Positions 44,638 to 52,948 of a stretch of 64,000 bases of DNA are shown one piece after another. The position numbers and the translations under genes are program-made. Source of the stretch: Hungateiclostridiaceae bacterium UBA1305. Lineage in GTDB: Bacteria; Bacillota; Clostridia; Acetivibrionales; DTU013. How positions within the stretch are numbered: position 1 is the first letter of the stretch; each line of letters starts with the position of its first letter. The notes beneath the pieces are model-generated. The model had not been told where the DNA came from and did not search any database. It was given only the letters and a program-made list of their open reading frames with translations. The stretch spans positions 38,039-102,038 of the forward strand of contig DBTX01000008.1 in NCBI GenBank assembly GCA_002307275.1. Reading direction: 5' to 3'.

Positions 44638-45635
44638 AAAAAATATTATTGGTATTATTGGCAATAGGACTGCTTGCAAGCACGGCAGCATGCGGGAACG
44701 AGGCCGCAGCGGCACCTGTCGCTACTGCAGATCAGTCGCAGAATCAAAATGTGGAGGCTTTCGGCGTAGTAAAAGCCACTTCAGTAAAAAACATCACCCT
44801 GGATTTCCAAGCACCCATAACAAAGCTGTATATTAAAGAGGGCGAACGTGTAAAGTCAGGCCAGCCGCTTGTCGCACTGGATTTGTCGGAAATGGAAAAT
44901 ACGATTGGAAACAAGAACCTCTCCCTTGCCGCGGCAAAAAGCAATCTGAACCGCACACTGTCCAATACAGACCTGAAAAAGCTCCAGAATGACCAAAAAA
45001 ATGCGCAAACCATTTATGACAAGGACGCAAAGGAACTTGAGACAAAAGAATCACTTTATTCTGCAGGGAGCATTACGCTCAATGACCTCGACAGCTTCAA
45101 AAAACAGGTAGATGGAGATAAAAAGAGTTTGCAGGATATCGCCTATGCTATCGAAAATCAGAAAACCAGCAAGGGTACTGAAAATGATCAGAAAATCCTG
45201 GAATCCTCCCTTCTGGAATCCGATCTGAAGCTGCTGGACAGCAGGCTTGCCAAACCTTATATTAAGGGATCAGATGTTATTTCGGATATAAATGACGGAC
45301 TTGTTTATGACCTTGGTTATACACAGGGCGATATTGCAGGACCGCAGAAAAAGCTCTTCAGTATCATGGATCTTAACACCCTTGTCGTGGAAGCAAATAT
45401 CCCTGAAGAATTCATCAATGATGTGAAAGTGGGCTCAACTGTGAGCATTATTCCAACAGCAGACAAAACAAGGAAGTATACCGGCAAAGTATCTTACATC
45501 TCGGGAATCGCTTCAAACAACAATGGTGAAACGCAGATACCCGTGAATATAACGGTAGACAATATGGATGATTTCCTCCTCCCCGGCTTCAATGTGGACA
45601 TCAGCGTCACTGTGGATGCCAAGCCGGGTAAATAG
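44634..45635 (+). CDS. HlyD/RND-type adaptor subunit of the ABC exporter
   Basis: A 333-residue membrane-fusion-type protein. The N-terminus is an export signal with a lipobox-like end (LLASTAACG), suggesting a lipoprotein. A biotinyl-lipoyl-like half-motif (APITKLYIKEGERVKSGQPL) precedes a coiled-coil hairpin (about 85-185), then the second half and a beta-barrel (VVEANIPEEFINDVKVGSTV). This is the YknX-type arrangement in Gram-positive bacteria, where the adaptor contacts the FtsX-like permease outside the membrane. It completes the three-gene operon. Confidence 0.9.
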   Translation: MKKILLVLLAIGLLASTAACGNEAAAAPVATADQSQNQNVEAFGVVKATSVKNITLDFQAPITKLYIKEGERVKSGQPLVALDLSEMENTIGNKNLSLAAAKSNLNRTLSNTDLKKLQNDQKNAQTIYDKDAKELETKESLYSAGSITLNDLDSFKKQVDGDKKSLQDIAYAIENQKTSKGTENDQKILESSLLESDLKLLDSRLAKPYIKGSDVISDINDGLVYDLGYTQGDIAGPQKKLFSIMDLNTLVVEANIPEEFINDVKVGSTVSIIPTADKTRKYTGKVSYISGIASNNNGETQIPVNITVDNMDDFLLPGFNVDISVTVDAKPGK

Positions 45636-45699
45636 TAGTTTTAAAACACACTTCTCAACTCAAATGGATGGGTAAAAAAAGAAGGGGCCAAAAAACAAA

Positions 45700-45755
45700 G
45701 GGGGATGGTTCTTGAATTGAATTTTTGAAAAAGTTCATGCCAAGAATCGTCCCCT
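45700..45755. repeat. REP-like palindrome after the ABC operon
   Basis: GGGGGATGGTTCTTG (45700-45714) pairs with CAAGAATCGTCCCCT (45741-45755) at 12 of 15 positions counting strict pairs, more with G-U. The GGGGACGGTTCTTG type of sequence recurs in many Clostridia as a REP-like element. It lies between convergent genes and could also slow transcription. Confidence 0.55.
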
Positions 45756-45783
45756 CTAATTTTATCTCTATAATTGCTATTAC

Positions 45784-46965
45784 TTATATTCTGTTCACGC
45801 CTGACTTGATGGCAGCAGCAGCAACAGCCTTTGCGACATTGGCGCCGACCCTTGGATCAAATGGTGCGGGAATAACATATTCCGCAGTCAGTTCTTCATC
45901 GGAAACAAGCTCTGCAATTGCCCTTGCAGCTGCAATCTTCATTTCATCATTAATATCGCTTGCCCTTACATCCAATGCACCTCTGAAGAGGCCAGGGAAT
46001 GCAAGCACGTTGTTGATCTGGTTCGGGAAGTCCGAACGGCCTGTGCCCATTACAGCAACACCGGCTGCTTTTGCTTCGTCCGGCATGATTTCGGGCGTAG
46101 GATTAGCCATAGCGAATACAAGGGGATCCTTTGCCATGGTCTTCACCATTTCCCCTGTCAGCATTCCTGCAGCTGATACACCGATAAATACATCTGAGCC
46201 GACAATGACATCTTTCAAAAGACCCTTTTTCATATGCAGGTTGGAGATCTTGGCCATTTCTGCCTTTTCAGCGTTCAGGTTGTCTCTTCCTTCATAAATG
46301 GCGCCCTTTGTATCGCAAAGGATAACCTTCTTCAGGCCCATTGCCATTAAAAGCTTGGTGATTGCAATACCGGCCGCACCGGAACCATTGACAACAACTT
46401 CGATGTTACCGATATCTTTTTTCGTAAGCTTCAATGCATTCAGCATGGCTGCAAGCACTACGATAGCAGTTCCGTGCTGGTCATCATGGAAAATTGGGAT
46501 ATCGCATTCCGCTTTCAGGCGTCTTTCAATTTCAAAGCATCTGGGTGCCGATATATCTTCAAGATTAACTCCGCCAAAACTGCCGGCCAATAGTTTAACC
46601 GTCTGTACGATATCTTCCACATTTTTTGAACGGATGCAAAGGGGGAATGCGTCAACATCGCCAAAAGTCTTGAATAGTACGCATTTACCTTCCATTACAG
46701 GCATTCCGGCTTCAGGTCCTATGTCGCCAAGGCCAAGTACTGCTGTACCATCGGTAACCACGGCAACAAGATTCCATCTTCTTGTCAGTTGATAGGAAAG
46801 GTTCACATCCTTCTGAATTGCAAGGCAGGGTTCAGCAACACCCGGGGTATATGCCAGTGAGAGATCATTTTTGTCTTTGACAGGAACCGTGCTGATAACT
46901 TCGATTTTACCCTTCCATTCACCGTGAAGCCTTAAAGATTCTTTTCTGTAATCCATTGAACACAC
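45784..46965 (-). CDS. NAD(P)-dependent malic enzyme
   Basis: A 393-residue short-type bacterial malic enzyme that decarboxylates malate to pyruvate with reduction of NAD or NADP. Seen: the SLAYTPGVAEPCLAI substrate loop with catalytic tyrosine region, GLGDIGPEAGMPVMEGK, FHDDQHGTA metal-binding motif, and VVNGSGAAGIAI dinucleotide fold. The long C-terminal phosphotransacetylase-like domain of some malic enzymes is absent. It starts 42 nt after the ldh stop on the same strand, so malate-derived pyruvate and lactate production are linked. Confidence 0.95.
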   Translation of the reverse strand: MCSMDYRKESLRLHGEWKGKIEVISTVPVKDKNDLSLAYTPGVAEPCLAIQKDVNLSYQLTRRWNLVAVVTDGTAVLGLGDIGPEAGMPVMEGKCVLFKTFGDVDAFPLCIRSKNVEDIVQTVKLLAGSFGGVNLEDISAPRCFEIERRLKAECDIPIFHDDQHGTAIVVLAAMLNALKLTKKDIGNIEVVVNGSGAAGIAITKLLMAMGLKKVILCDTKGAIYEGRDNLNAEKAEMAKISNLHMKKGLLKDVIVGSDVFIGVSAAGMLTGEMVKTMAKDPLVFAMANPTPEIMPDEAKAAGVAVMGTGRSDFPNQINNVLAFPGLFRGALDVRASDINDEMKIAAARAIAELVSDEELTAEYVIPAPFDPRVGANVAKAVAAAAIKSGVNRI

Positions 46966-47007
46966 TCCTTAAAATTTTATCACATACTAATATCTTTCAT
47001 TATGATA

Positions 47008-47949
47008 TTACATATCTTTTACTTCATTCAAAATAATCTTAAGCTGATCAGCCGAATACCTCAATGCAATCAGCTCATCGTCAGTCAGATTCAAATCCTC
47101 TATACCTTTTACACCGTTGGCATTTACAATGGAGGGAAGGCTCAGTGCGACATCCTCTATGCCGTAATTGCCATTGATCATGGAGGTTACTGTTCTGATC
47201 GTGTTTTGATTTTTAAGAAGAGATTCCAGAATGGTGTTGACAGTGACTGCTATCGCATAGTAGGTCGCACCTTTTCTCTTGATGATCTCTGCACCTGCAG
47301 TCTTGACATTGTTAACAATAGCAGCTCTTTCCTCATCGCTGAGACCATTGTTGAAATATTCCCTGATATTGCGTCCTGCAATGTGGGTCGCGCTCCATAA
47401 CGGGAGCTGGGAATCGCCATGTTCGCCGATGATATATCCGTGAACATTTTTTACGTCGACATCGAATTTTTCACTTAGCAGATACCTGAATCTTGAACTG
47501 TCAAGAACAGTTCCGGTTCCAAGAACTCTGCCATTCGGCAGACCCGACCATTTCTGGATCTTGTAGGTCAGAATGTCAACTGGATTTGCTACTACCAGAA
47601 TAACGCCGCGTGTGTAGTATTTCATAATGTTGGCCGTAATTTCCTTTGCAATGGCGACATTTTTCTTCGCGAGGTCAATACGTGTCTCCCCCGGCTTCCT
47701 ATTGGCACCGGCAGTAATGATAATGGCATCACAATCCGCGACGTCCTTGTAATCTCCGTCATATACGTTCATCTGACCGACGAACGGCAGACCATGATTG
47801 ATATCCATGGCCTCTCCGGCAGCCTTATCTTTAAAAACATCTATCAACACCATTTCATTTGTCATCTGCTTCAGCGATAATGCGAATGCTGTTGATGCCC
47901 CAACAAAACCTGCCCCGATAATTGCTACTTTAGATTTGTTATTACCCAT
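47008..47949 (-). CDS. ldh: L-lactate dehydrogenase
   Basis: A 313-residue NAD-dependent dehydrogenase reducing pyruvate to L-lactate. N-terminal IIGAGFVGAS dinucleotide motif; the catalytic histidine lies in IIGEHGDSQ; the substrate arginine loop GANRKPGETR follows the LDH rather than malate dehydrogenase pattern, with Q in NVYDGDYKD-adjacent GQMN. Length is standard. Downstream malic enzyme is probably in the same operon. A near-consensus promoter (TTGATA-17-TATTCT) and a Rex-like dyad lie upstream. Confidence 0.93.
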   Translation of the reverse strand: MGNNKSKVAIIGAGFVGASTAFALSLKQMTNEMVLIDVFKDKAAGEAMDINHGLPFVGQMNVYDGDYKDVADCDAIIITAGANRKPGETRIDLAKKNVAIAKEITANIMKYYTRGVILVVANPVDILTYKIQKWSGLPNGRVLGTGTVLDSSRFRYLLSEKFDVDVKNVHGYIIGEHGDSQLPLWSATHIAGRNIREYFNNGLSDEERAAIVNNVKTAGAEIIKRKGATYYAIAVTVNTILESLLKNQNTIRTVTSMINGNYGIEDVALSLPSIVNANGVKGIEDLNLTDDELIALRYSADQLKIILNEVKDM

Positions 47950-48013
47950 TTTGAACCATCCTTTAACTATTTTATATCACTTATTATGATCTTTATTTGA
48001 GCGATTATTTTAA

Positions 48014-48042
48014 AGAATAGCAAATTTTCAACGTGATATCAA
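48014..48042 (-). promoter_or_regulatory. ldh-malic enzyme promoter
   Basis: On the minus strand TTGATA (48037-48042), a 17-bp spacer and TATTCT (48014-48019) form a good promoter 65 nt before the ldh ATG. Confidence 0.65.
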
Positions 48043-48059
48043 TACATATTTGATAAACT

Positions 48060-48077
48060 TTGTGATAAATTTAACAT
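48060..48077. promoter_or_regulatory. Rex-like site upstream of the ldh promoter
   Basis: TTGTGATAAATTTAACAT fits the Rex pattern TTGTGAAnnnnTTAACAA with mismatches at two positions. It is 17 nt upstream of the ldh -35 box, a position more typical for weak repression or activation than for blocking. Weaker than the adhE sites. The remainder of the 358-nt gap 47950-48306 shows nothing else. Confidence 0.45.
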
Positions 48078-48306
48078 CTTTATTTGTGCAAGATTACAAA
48101 ACGCTATATTCCAGGCAATGAGTTTCCGGCAATCTGGAATCAATTATTTTAATCAGAAAACAATTTTCCATAATCTTTCACTGTTATTCTGCAAATAAAG
48201 ATTGCATATTGTATATAAAAAGCACATATTAAGAGTATGCACTTCTATGCTTCATTTCACAGCACCATCGAATGTTACATGAAAAAATCTAAAAGGAGAT
48301 GCCGAA

Positions 48307-48645
48307 ATGTTTGGAAAAAAGAAAATTCAAAAAGATAGATACATTATTGCAGTTAAGGACTATGAAGCTACATTAAAATCAATGAAGGAAGACAAAATCA
48401 AATTGCCGTTTGACAATGCTATTTATTTGAAGCTGCTGGGTGGACTGGATTCCAAAGTTGACAATTTGGATGATCTTAAAAAGTTTATAAAAGCAAACAA
48501 TAAAGAAGTAAAGGAATATCTGCATTCCTGGGAGGGCCTTATTTCAGGAGGCTATACAATCATGAATGTGGAATATCTGGAGAAAGTACCTTCTCTTGAT
48601 AAATTGTGCAGCAGGGATACTGTAAAATTTGTGTGTAATGCCTGA
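48307..48645 (+). CDS. Hypothetical 112-residue protein
   Basis: A small, lysine-rich, apparently cytosolic protein (no signal peptide or membrane segment) preceded by AAAAGGAG, with coding-like composition. The middle part is helical (LLGGLDSKVDNLDDLKKFIK). I do not recognise a family. It stands alone, transcribed away from ldh and convergent with the orphan response regulator, and ends before a shared hairpin at 48684-48753. Confidence 0.7.
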   Translation: MFGKKKIQKDRYIIAVKDYEATLKSMKEDKIKLPFDNAIYLKLLGGLDSKVDNLDDLKKFIKANNKEVKEYLHSWEGLISGGYTIMNVEYLEKVPSLDKLCSRDTVKFVCNA

Positions 48646-48683
48646 TCAATAAATCAATAGAATTAAATTAAGCATAGACCTAT

Positions 48684-48753
48684 AATAAGCATTCCGGATG
48701 CATGGGCGAGCAGTTGACTTTAGTCGGCGACCAGCCCCATCAGAGTGCTTATT
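48684..48753. repeat. Dispersed repeat core (copy C) inside a hairpin between convergent genes
   Basis: AATAAGCA at 48684-48691 is inverted at 48746-48753, and T-rich sequence follows on the plus strand, as in a shared terminator. The loop, read on the minus strand, contains GGGGCTGGTCGC and CTGCTCGCCCATGCATCCGG, which match the core of the repeats at 9397-9573 and 25193-25413. Confidence 0.6.
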
Positions 48754-49459
48754 TTGTCTTTTCCCCTCCAAAACGGTAACCGACCCCATGTACAGTAAGC
48801 AGGTATACCGGTGATTTAGAATCATCCTCAAGCTTTTGCCTGAGATTTTTGACGTGTGTGTCCACTGTCCTTTCAAAGCCTTCAAAATCATCACCGAGAG
48901 CCATATCCACAAGTTCGCTTCGTGTAAATGTCTTCCTTGGATATTTGATAAGAGTCATGAGTATCCTGAATTCATTCGGCGTCAGGTTTGCAGAACTCCC
49001 GTTTTTTATCACCTCATGCTTGAGACTGTCAATAATCAGGTCATCATTATTAAACGAAATTGTGTTCGAAAGCGGCACAGGATCCTCCGCGGATCGGCGC
49101 ATTATCGCTGCAGCCCTTGCTACCAGCTGCTTCGGACTGAACGGCTTGGTCACATAATCATCCGCGCCAATATCAAGTCCCCTGAGAACACTCTCCTCTT
49201 CAACCTTTGCAGTCAGCATGATGATCGGCACCCTTGATTTTTTTCTAATCATCCTGCAGACCTCTTCACCTGTAATATCGGGAAGCATGAGATCCAGTAC
49301 GACCAGTGACAGTTCAAGCCTTTCAAACAGTTCAAGCGCGTGTTTGCCGTCAAAAGCCGCATACACCTCATACCCGCCATGTTCAAGGTACGATTTGATT
49401 ACCTCAACGATCTTGAGTTCATCATCCACAACCAATATTTTCTTCAAACCATTTGCCAT
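48749..49459 (-). CDS. Orphan OmpR-family response regulator
   Basis: A 236-residue regulator: receiver domain (1-120) with VVDDE, phosphoacceptor aspartate in LVVLDLMLPD, IMLTAKVEEE and the YVTKPF lysine; C-terminal OmpR/PhoB winged helix (about 135-233) with LTPNEFRILMTLIKYP and RTVDTHVKNLRQKL. No histidine kinase gene is adjacent: the upstream neighbour is a PfkB kinase and the downstream one a hypothetical on the other strand. The receiver appears fully active, so a distant kinase is expected. Confidence 0.94.
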   Translation of the reverse strand: MANGLKKILVVDDELKIVEVIKSYLEHGGYEVYAAFDGKHALELFERLELSLVVLDLMLPDITGEEVCRMIRKKSRVPIIMLTAKVEEESVLRGLDIGADDYVTKPFSPKQLVARAAAIMRRSAEDPVPLSNTISFNNDDLIIDSLKHEVIKNGSSANLTPNEFRILMTLIKYPRKTFTRSELVDMALGDDFEGFERTVDTHVKNLRQKLEDDSKSPVYLLTVHGVGYRFGGEKTK

Positions 49460-49498
49460 ATCAACATTCCATTCCCAATTGAGCCATGATGGAACCCT

Positions 49499-50473
49499 CT
49501 AAAGGATCAGCTTTGGTGTATTCTTCATACAATTGATAATATCCTGCATGTCCGGAATAGCAGGGATGGCTCCCTTTTTTAACGTAGTTAGCGCACCCAT
49601 TGCGTTTGCAAAATCCACCATATTTTCAATCTCATCCTTCTTCAGCGATTGCAGATCTTTACGACTCCTGTCTTTTAATTTATAGAGAATCCCGCCCAGG
49701 AACGCATCACCCGCGCCTGTCGTATCTACCACGTCCACAGCATATGTATTCAGCTTCCCTGTATCTCCATGATGCCTGTAGAACGTCCCTTTCGGACCAA
49801 GTGTTACAAAGATCAGTCCAATCCCCATATTATCGAGTATTTTAGTTCCTTTTTCAAGGCTGCTTTCCTTTGTAATAAATTCAAGTTCCTCTTCGGAGAT
49901 TTTAAGAACATCGGCATATTCGAGTCCGATCCTGATCCCACGTTCGGCATCGGCAAGTGACCTCCACAGCGGCGGTCTGAGATTTGGGTCATAGCTGATG
50001 ATCAAATCATGGTCCCTGGCAATGTTCAGGGCCTTAATCGTCGCACCTCTGGATGGCTCATCCGTCAGTGATATGGAACCAAAGTGGAATATTTTTGATC
50101 CGGCAATTACGCTTGCAGGTATATCATTCTTATCAAGCATCATATCTGCGCCCGGATTGCGGTAAAAGCTGAAAGATCTGTCCCCTGAACGGTTCAGGTG
50201 TACGAATGCCAGCGTCGTATTTACAGTATCACATGTTTTCAGACCTGTTACGTCAATATGATTCTCAACCAGATACTCTCTCAGGAAGCTGCCGAACTGA
50301 TCATAACCGACCTTTCCTATAAACGAGGTCCTGGCGCCCAATCGTGTCAATGCCGCCAATACATTGGCCGGTGCTCCTCCGGGGTTTCTCTCGTAAATGG
50401 TATTGCCATTTTCAGACAAGCCCAGAGGCGTAAAATCGATCAATAGTTCACCTAACGCAGTTACATCAAACAT
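49499..50473 (-). CDS. PfkB-family sugar kinase (fructokinase-like)
   Basis: A 324-residue ribokinase-fold kinase that phosphorylates a sugar with ATP. N-terminal ELLIDFTP, NPGGAPANVLAALTRLG substrate region, SYDPNLRPPLW, and the ATP/anion-hole motif DTTGAGDAFLGG with catalytic aspartate. The sequence style is closest to fructokinase (ScrK/FrkB); ribokinase or ketodeoxygluconate kinase are possible. The ATG at 50473 has GGAGGG upstream; an ATG four codons earlier contains that site. It is monocistronic; its 3' end is 39 nt from the orphan response regulator start. Confidence 0.88.
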   Translation of the reverse strand: MFDVTALGELLIDFTPLGLSENGNTIYERNPGGAPANVLAALTRLGARTSFIGKVGYDQFGSFLREYLVENHIDVTGLKTCDTVNTTLAFVHLNRSGDRSFSFYRNPGADMMLDKNDIPASVIAGSKIFHFGSISLTDEPSRGATIKALNIARDHDLIISYDPNLRPPLWRSLADAERGIRIGLEYADVLKISEEELEFITKESSLEKGTKILDNMGIGLIFVTLGPKGTFYRHHGDTGKLNTYAVDVVDTTGAGDAFLGGILYKLKDRSRKDLQSLKKDEIENMVDFANAMGALTTLKKGAIPAIPDMQDIINCMKNTPKLIL

Positions 50474-50595
50474 AATACCCTCCATTATACCGAAATTAGC
50501 ATCATAATATTCCAGCCCAATGCTAAACAGCCATTTTCCCGGAAATCAACATCCTATAGCTATATATTAACATATAAAAATCCAATTAAAAACAA

Positions 50596-50628
50596 AACCC
50601 CATCCCGGTGAAAATCCCGGGCAGGGTT
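50596..50628 (-). terminator. Intrinsic terminator (minus strand)
   Basis: Read on the minus strand, AACCCTGCCCGG and CCGGGATGGGGTT form a stem followed by TTTTGTTTTT. It lies upstream of the PfkB gene and downstream of the TPM gene, so it insulates the kinase from read-through. Confidence 0.7.
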
Positions 50629-50661
50629 CCGATTAAGTATCAGACCTGCGGCTTATATTAA

Positions 50662-50841
50662 AAGGTATCCTGCTATGATCTGCAGAAAATCAAGAAAATC
50701 AAAAAAAACGCCAAAATCATTGTTATTTCTACAATGGGAAACATGACAAGCGTTTATGATGCCAAAGCAGCAGGAGCGTTCGGTTTTATCATAAAACCGT
50801 TCAAGGAGAACGATATTCTGAAGAATATGAGCAAGATCTGA
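50662..50841 (+). pseudogene. Remnant of a CheY-like receiver domain
   Basis: A 59-codon frame without start codon, ending TGA at 50839-50841, reads as the second half of a receiver domain: AKIIVISTMGNM (strand 4 with the conserved Ser/Thr), AKAAGAFGFIIKPF (strand 5 with the conserved Lys-Pro). The first half with the phosphorylation site is missing. It is surrounded by two minus-strand terminators in the gap 50486-50927 and is clearly decayed. Confidence 0.7.
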
Positions 50842-50892
50842 TGAATCATGTCACATAGAATTTTAAGGTTAATACAAGGCATATTGTTAAAA

Positions 50893-50921
50893 AGCGTATC
50901 GGACATTTGATCCAATACGCT
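50893..50921 (-). terminator. Terminator of the LemA-TPM operon
   Basis: AGCGTATCGGA (50893-50903) and TCCAATACGCT (50911-50921) pair with one G-U; on the minus strand TTTTT follows. It lies seven nt after the TPM gene stop codon. Confidence 0.75.
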
Positions 50922-50927
50922 CTATTA

Positions 50928-51722
50928 TTAATAACTGCCGCTGCTCCCGCCGCCGCCGCTGCTTCCACCGCCTCCGGACGAACCTCCGCCACCACCGCCG
51001 CCCCAGCCGCCGCGACCTCCCCAGCCACCCCGGCCGCCGAAGATTCTACTATAGAAAGCTATTCTCATTAATGCCATCGTCATTCTAAATCGGAAGAAGA
51101 TCCCATCCACCAGCAAAAATGCAATACCCACAACCATGTAAATGATATTGCGGCTTGTCCTTGACGATGTGCGTGAACTATCGGTGGCAGCACGTGCCTG
51201 GCTGTTCCCGTCAATCGTCACACCATATTCCCTGGCCACTGTTTCTACGACTGCAGCATACCCGTTATAAATTCCGTTGTTATAGTCCTCATCTTTCAAA
51301 TACGGATTCATGTATCCGGTTCTTATCTGTGCGGTCTGAACATCCGTCAGGGCACCCTCAAGGCCATATCCTACCTCGATTCTCAGCATTCTCTCTTCAA
51401 CGGAGTCCAGAATCAGGACCCCGTTGTCCTTGCCCTTCTGACCGATCTTCCATTTTGTATAAAGTTCATTTGCATAGCTGTCTATATCCTGCCCGCCAAG
51501 AGTATTTATCGTCACGACTACAACCTGTGCCGTCGTTTTATCCTCAAGCTCTTTCCCAAGGACTTGTATCTTATCCTGCGTATTTTGATCCAGCACATTT
51601 GCAAAATCATTTACAAAAAACTCAGATGTAGGTGAAGGGTAGTCTTCCGCAGCAATTACCGCAAACGATAACATGCTTGTTATTATTAATGCTAAAACGA
51701 TCACAGCTAAAAGCTTTCTCAC
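50928..51722 (-). CDS. TPM-domain (YgcG-type) membrane protein
   Basis: A 264-residue protein: signal peptide (1-25), TPM domain (about 35-160; VNDFANVLDQNTQDKIQ, TTAQVVVVTINTLGG, DNGVLILDSVEERMLRIEVG), a transmembrane helix (about 197-215), and a Gly/Ser-rich tail (GGRGGWGGGGGGGSSGG) typical of the family. GAGGTAG precedes the GTG start. TPM proteins are commonly encoded beside LemA, as here (gap 127 nt), and have been tied to membrane-associated stress or photosystem repair. Its function in anaerobes is unknown. Confidence 0.88.
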   Translation of the reverse strand: MRKLLAVIVLALIITSMLSFAVIAAEDYPSPTSEFFVNDFANVLDQNTQDKIQVLGKELEDKTTAQVVVVTINTLGGQDIDSYANELYTKWKIGQKGKDNGVLILDSVEERMLRIEVGYGLEGALTDVQTAQIRTGYMNPYLKDEDYNNGIYNGYAAVVETVAREYGVTIDGNSQARAATDSSRTSSRTSRNIIYMVVGIAFLLVDGIFFRFRMTMALMRIAFYSRIFGGRGGWGGRGGWGGGGGGGSSGGGGSSGGGGSSGSY

Positions 51723-51849
51723 CAGACACTACCTCTTTCCCTATCTGAATTACTTCATTTATGTTCCATTCTTTTTCATACGCAAATGACGATATGCAGA
51801 CTTCCTGCTTCACTGTCAGTATGTCCTGCCAAGTCCCGGAACGTTCTGC

Positions 51850-52443
51850 TTAGCTTCCGAAATCAACCTTTGGCGCTTCCTGAGCTTCCGGGCTGGCCTT
51901 GAAATAATCCCTGGTTTCATATCCCATGAAACGGGCAAAAATATTACCGGGGAATCTGATCACTTTTGTATTGTAGGCCTGAACCGAATCAATAAAATTC
52001 TTCCTTGCAACTGCAACCCTGTTTTCAGATCCAGCGATATCTGTCTGCAAATTGGTGAACTGCTCACTTGCCTTCAGATCAGGATAATTCTCCGCCAGCA
52101 CAAGCATACCTCTTGCTGAAGCTGCAAGCTTTTCATCAGCGGCAAGCTTACTGTCGATATCTGTTGATCCGTATAATGCTGTCCTGGAAGCTGCGATATC
52201 GCCGAATACTTTTTCCTCATGCTTCACATAACCTTTGACAACAGCAACATCATTGTTAATCAAGTCTGCCCTTCTCTGCATCACATTCTCGACCTGGCTC
52301 CATTGGCTTTGCACTTCCTGATCCGCAACAGCCAAACCGTTATAAGAGGAATATGATCCGATAACAAGTATCAATGCTACCAGAGCAAAAACACCCCATT
52401 TAATCCATCTTCCACGATTGTACGAATTATAACTGGTACTCAT
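51850..52443 (-). CDS. LemA-family protein
   Basis: A 197-residue protein with one N-terminal transmembrane helix (about 15-35, preceded by a short cytosolic tail) and a helical-bundle domain outside: LAVADQEVQSQWSQVENVMQRR, RTALYGSTD, and VIRFPGNIFARFMGYE near the end, all LemA hallmarks. The ATG at 52443 is preceded by GGAAAGGG; a longer frame has no ribosome site. It forms an operon with the TPM gene downstream. Confidence 0.92.
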   Translation of the reverse strand: MSTSYNSYNRGRWIKWGVFALVALILVIGSYSSYNGLAVADQEVQSQWSQVENVMQRRADLINNDVAVVKGYVKHEEKVFGDIAASRTALYGSTDIDSKLAADEKLAASARGMLVLAENYPDLKASEQFTNLQTDIAGSENRVAVARKNFIDSVQAYNTKVIRFPGNIFARFMGYETRDYFKASPEAQEAPKVDFGS

Positions 52444-52589
52444 ATTAATACACCCTTTCCTGAACAGAGTCATTAATCTTCATCTATAAATCCCATAATA
52501 GTAGGATTATATGAAGATTTAGTGAATTTTATATATTCAACGCTGAAAACCGGTAATTTGTCTGACGCAAAAGGTAAGTTTAAAAATGG

Positions 52590-52607
52590 AAAAGAGCCTT
52601 GCGGCTC
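52590..52607 (-). terminator. Terminator of the 42-residue small gene
   Basis: GAGCC-GCAA-GGCTC followed by TTTT on the minus strand, 40 nt downstream of the stop codon. The stem is short, but it is correctly placed. Confidence 0.55.
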
Positions 52608-52646
52608 AATTTCAAGATGCTGGCTATGTTGTAAGGATTAGTAGAT

Positions 52647-52775
52647 CTACTCCGTGTAAGCAATCAGAACTATTTTGCTTTTTAGATTTTCTGATAAATC
52701 CTTCTCCAGTTTCGAGATCTTATCAAGTACATCCTTGTTATTTTTTATGTCTGCATGCTGATATTTCGTTTCCAT
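52647..52775 (-). CDS. Small 42-residue protein gene
   Basis: ATG at 52775 is preceded by a near-perfect AGGAGGG, and the frame runs 42 codons to TAG. The product starts METKYQHADIKNNKDVLDKI and ends KIVLIAYTE: a charged amphipathic helix with heptad-like leucines and isoleucines, no membrane segment. A terminator follows. Strong ribosome site, own terminator and reading-frame composition argue for a real gene. Family unknown to me. It lies between LemA and RecQ, the same strand as both. Confidence 0.6.
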   Translation of the reverse strand: METKYQHADIKNNKDVLDKISKLEKDLSENLKSKIVLIAYTE

Positions 52776-52948
52776 TCGAAACCCTCCTATATATCTTTTA
52801 GTACCAATTATTTACTAACAGAGTGGTTTTTATTCGTGATGAAATTAGTATCAGCCGGATTTATCATTTATCGCAGTTATAGCATTCAACTATGTTTTCT
52901 TTTGTTCCGGGACAAAATGATATTGCATATACTTACTCCTTCATGCCC

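Noticed and set aside
51850..51900. LemA gene as part of the TPM coding frame or a fusion
   Set aside because: Separate stop and start codons with 127 nt between; two ordinary genes.
52586..52801. A 71-codon plus-strand frame between LemA and RecQ
   Set aside because: It runs through the terminator and antisense to the 42-residue gene, which has the better ribosome site.
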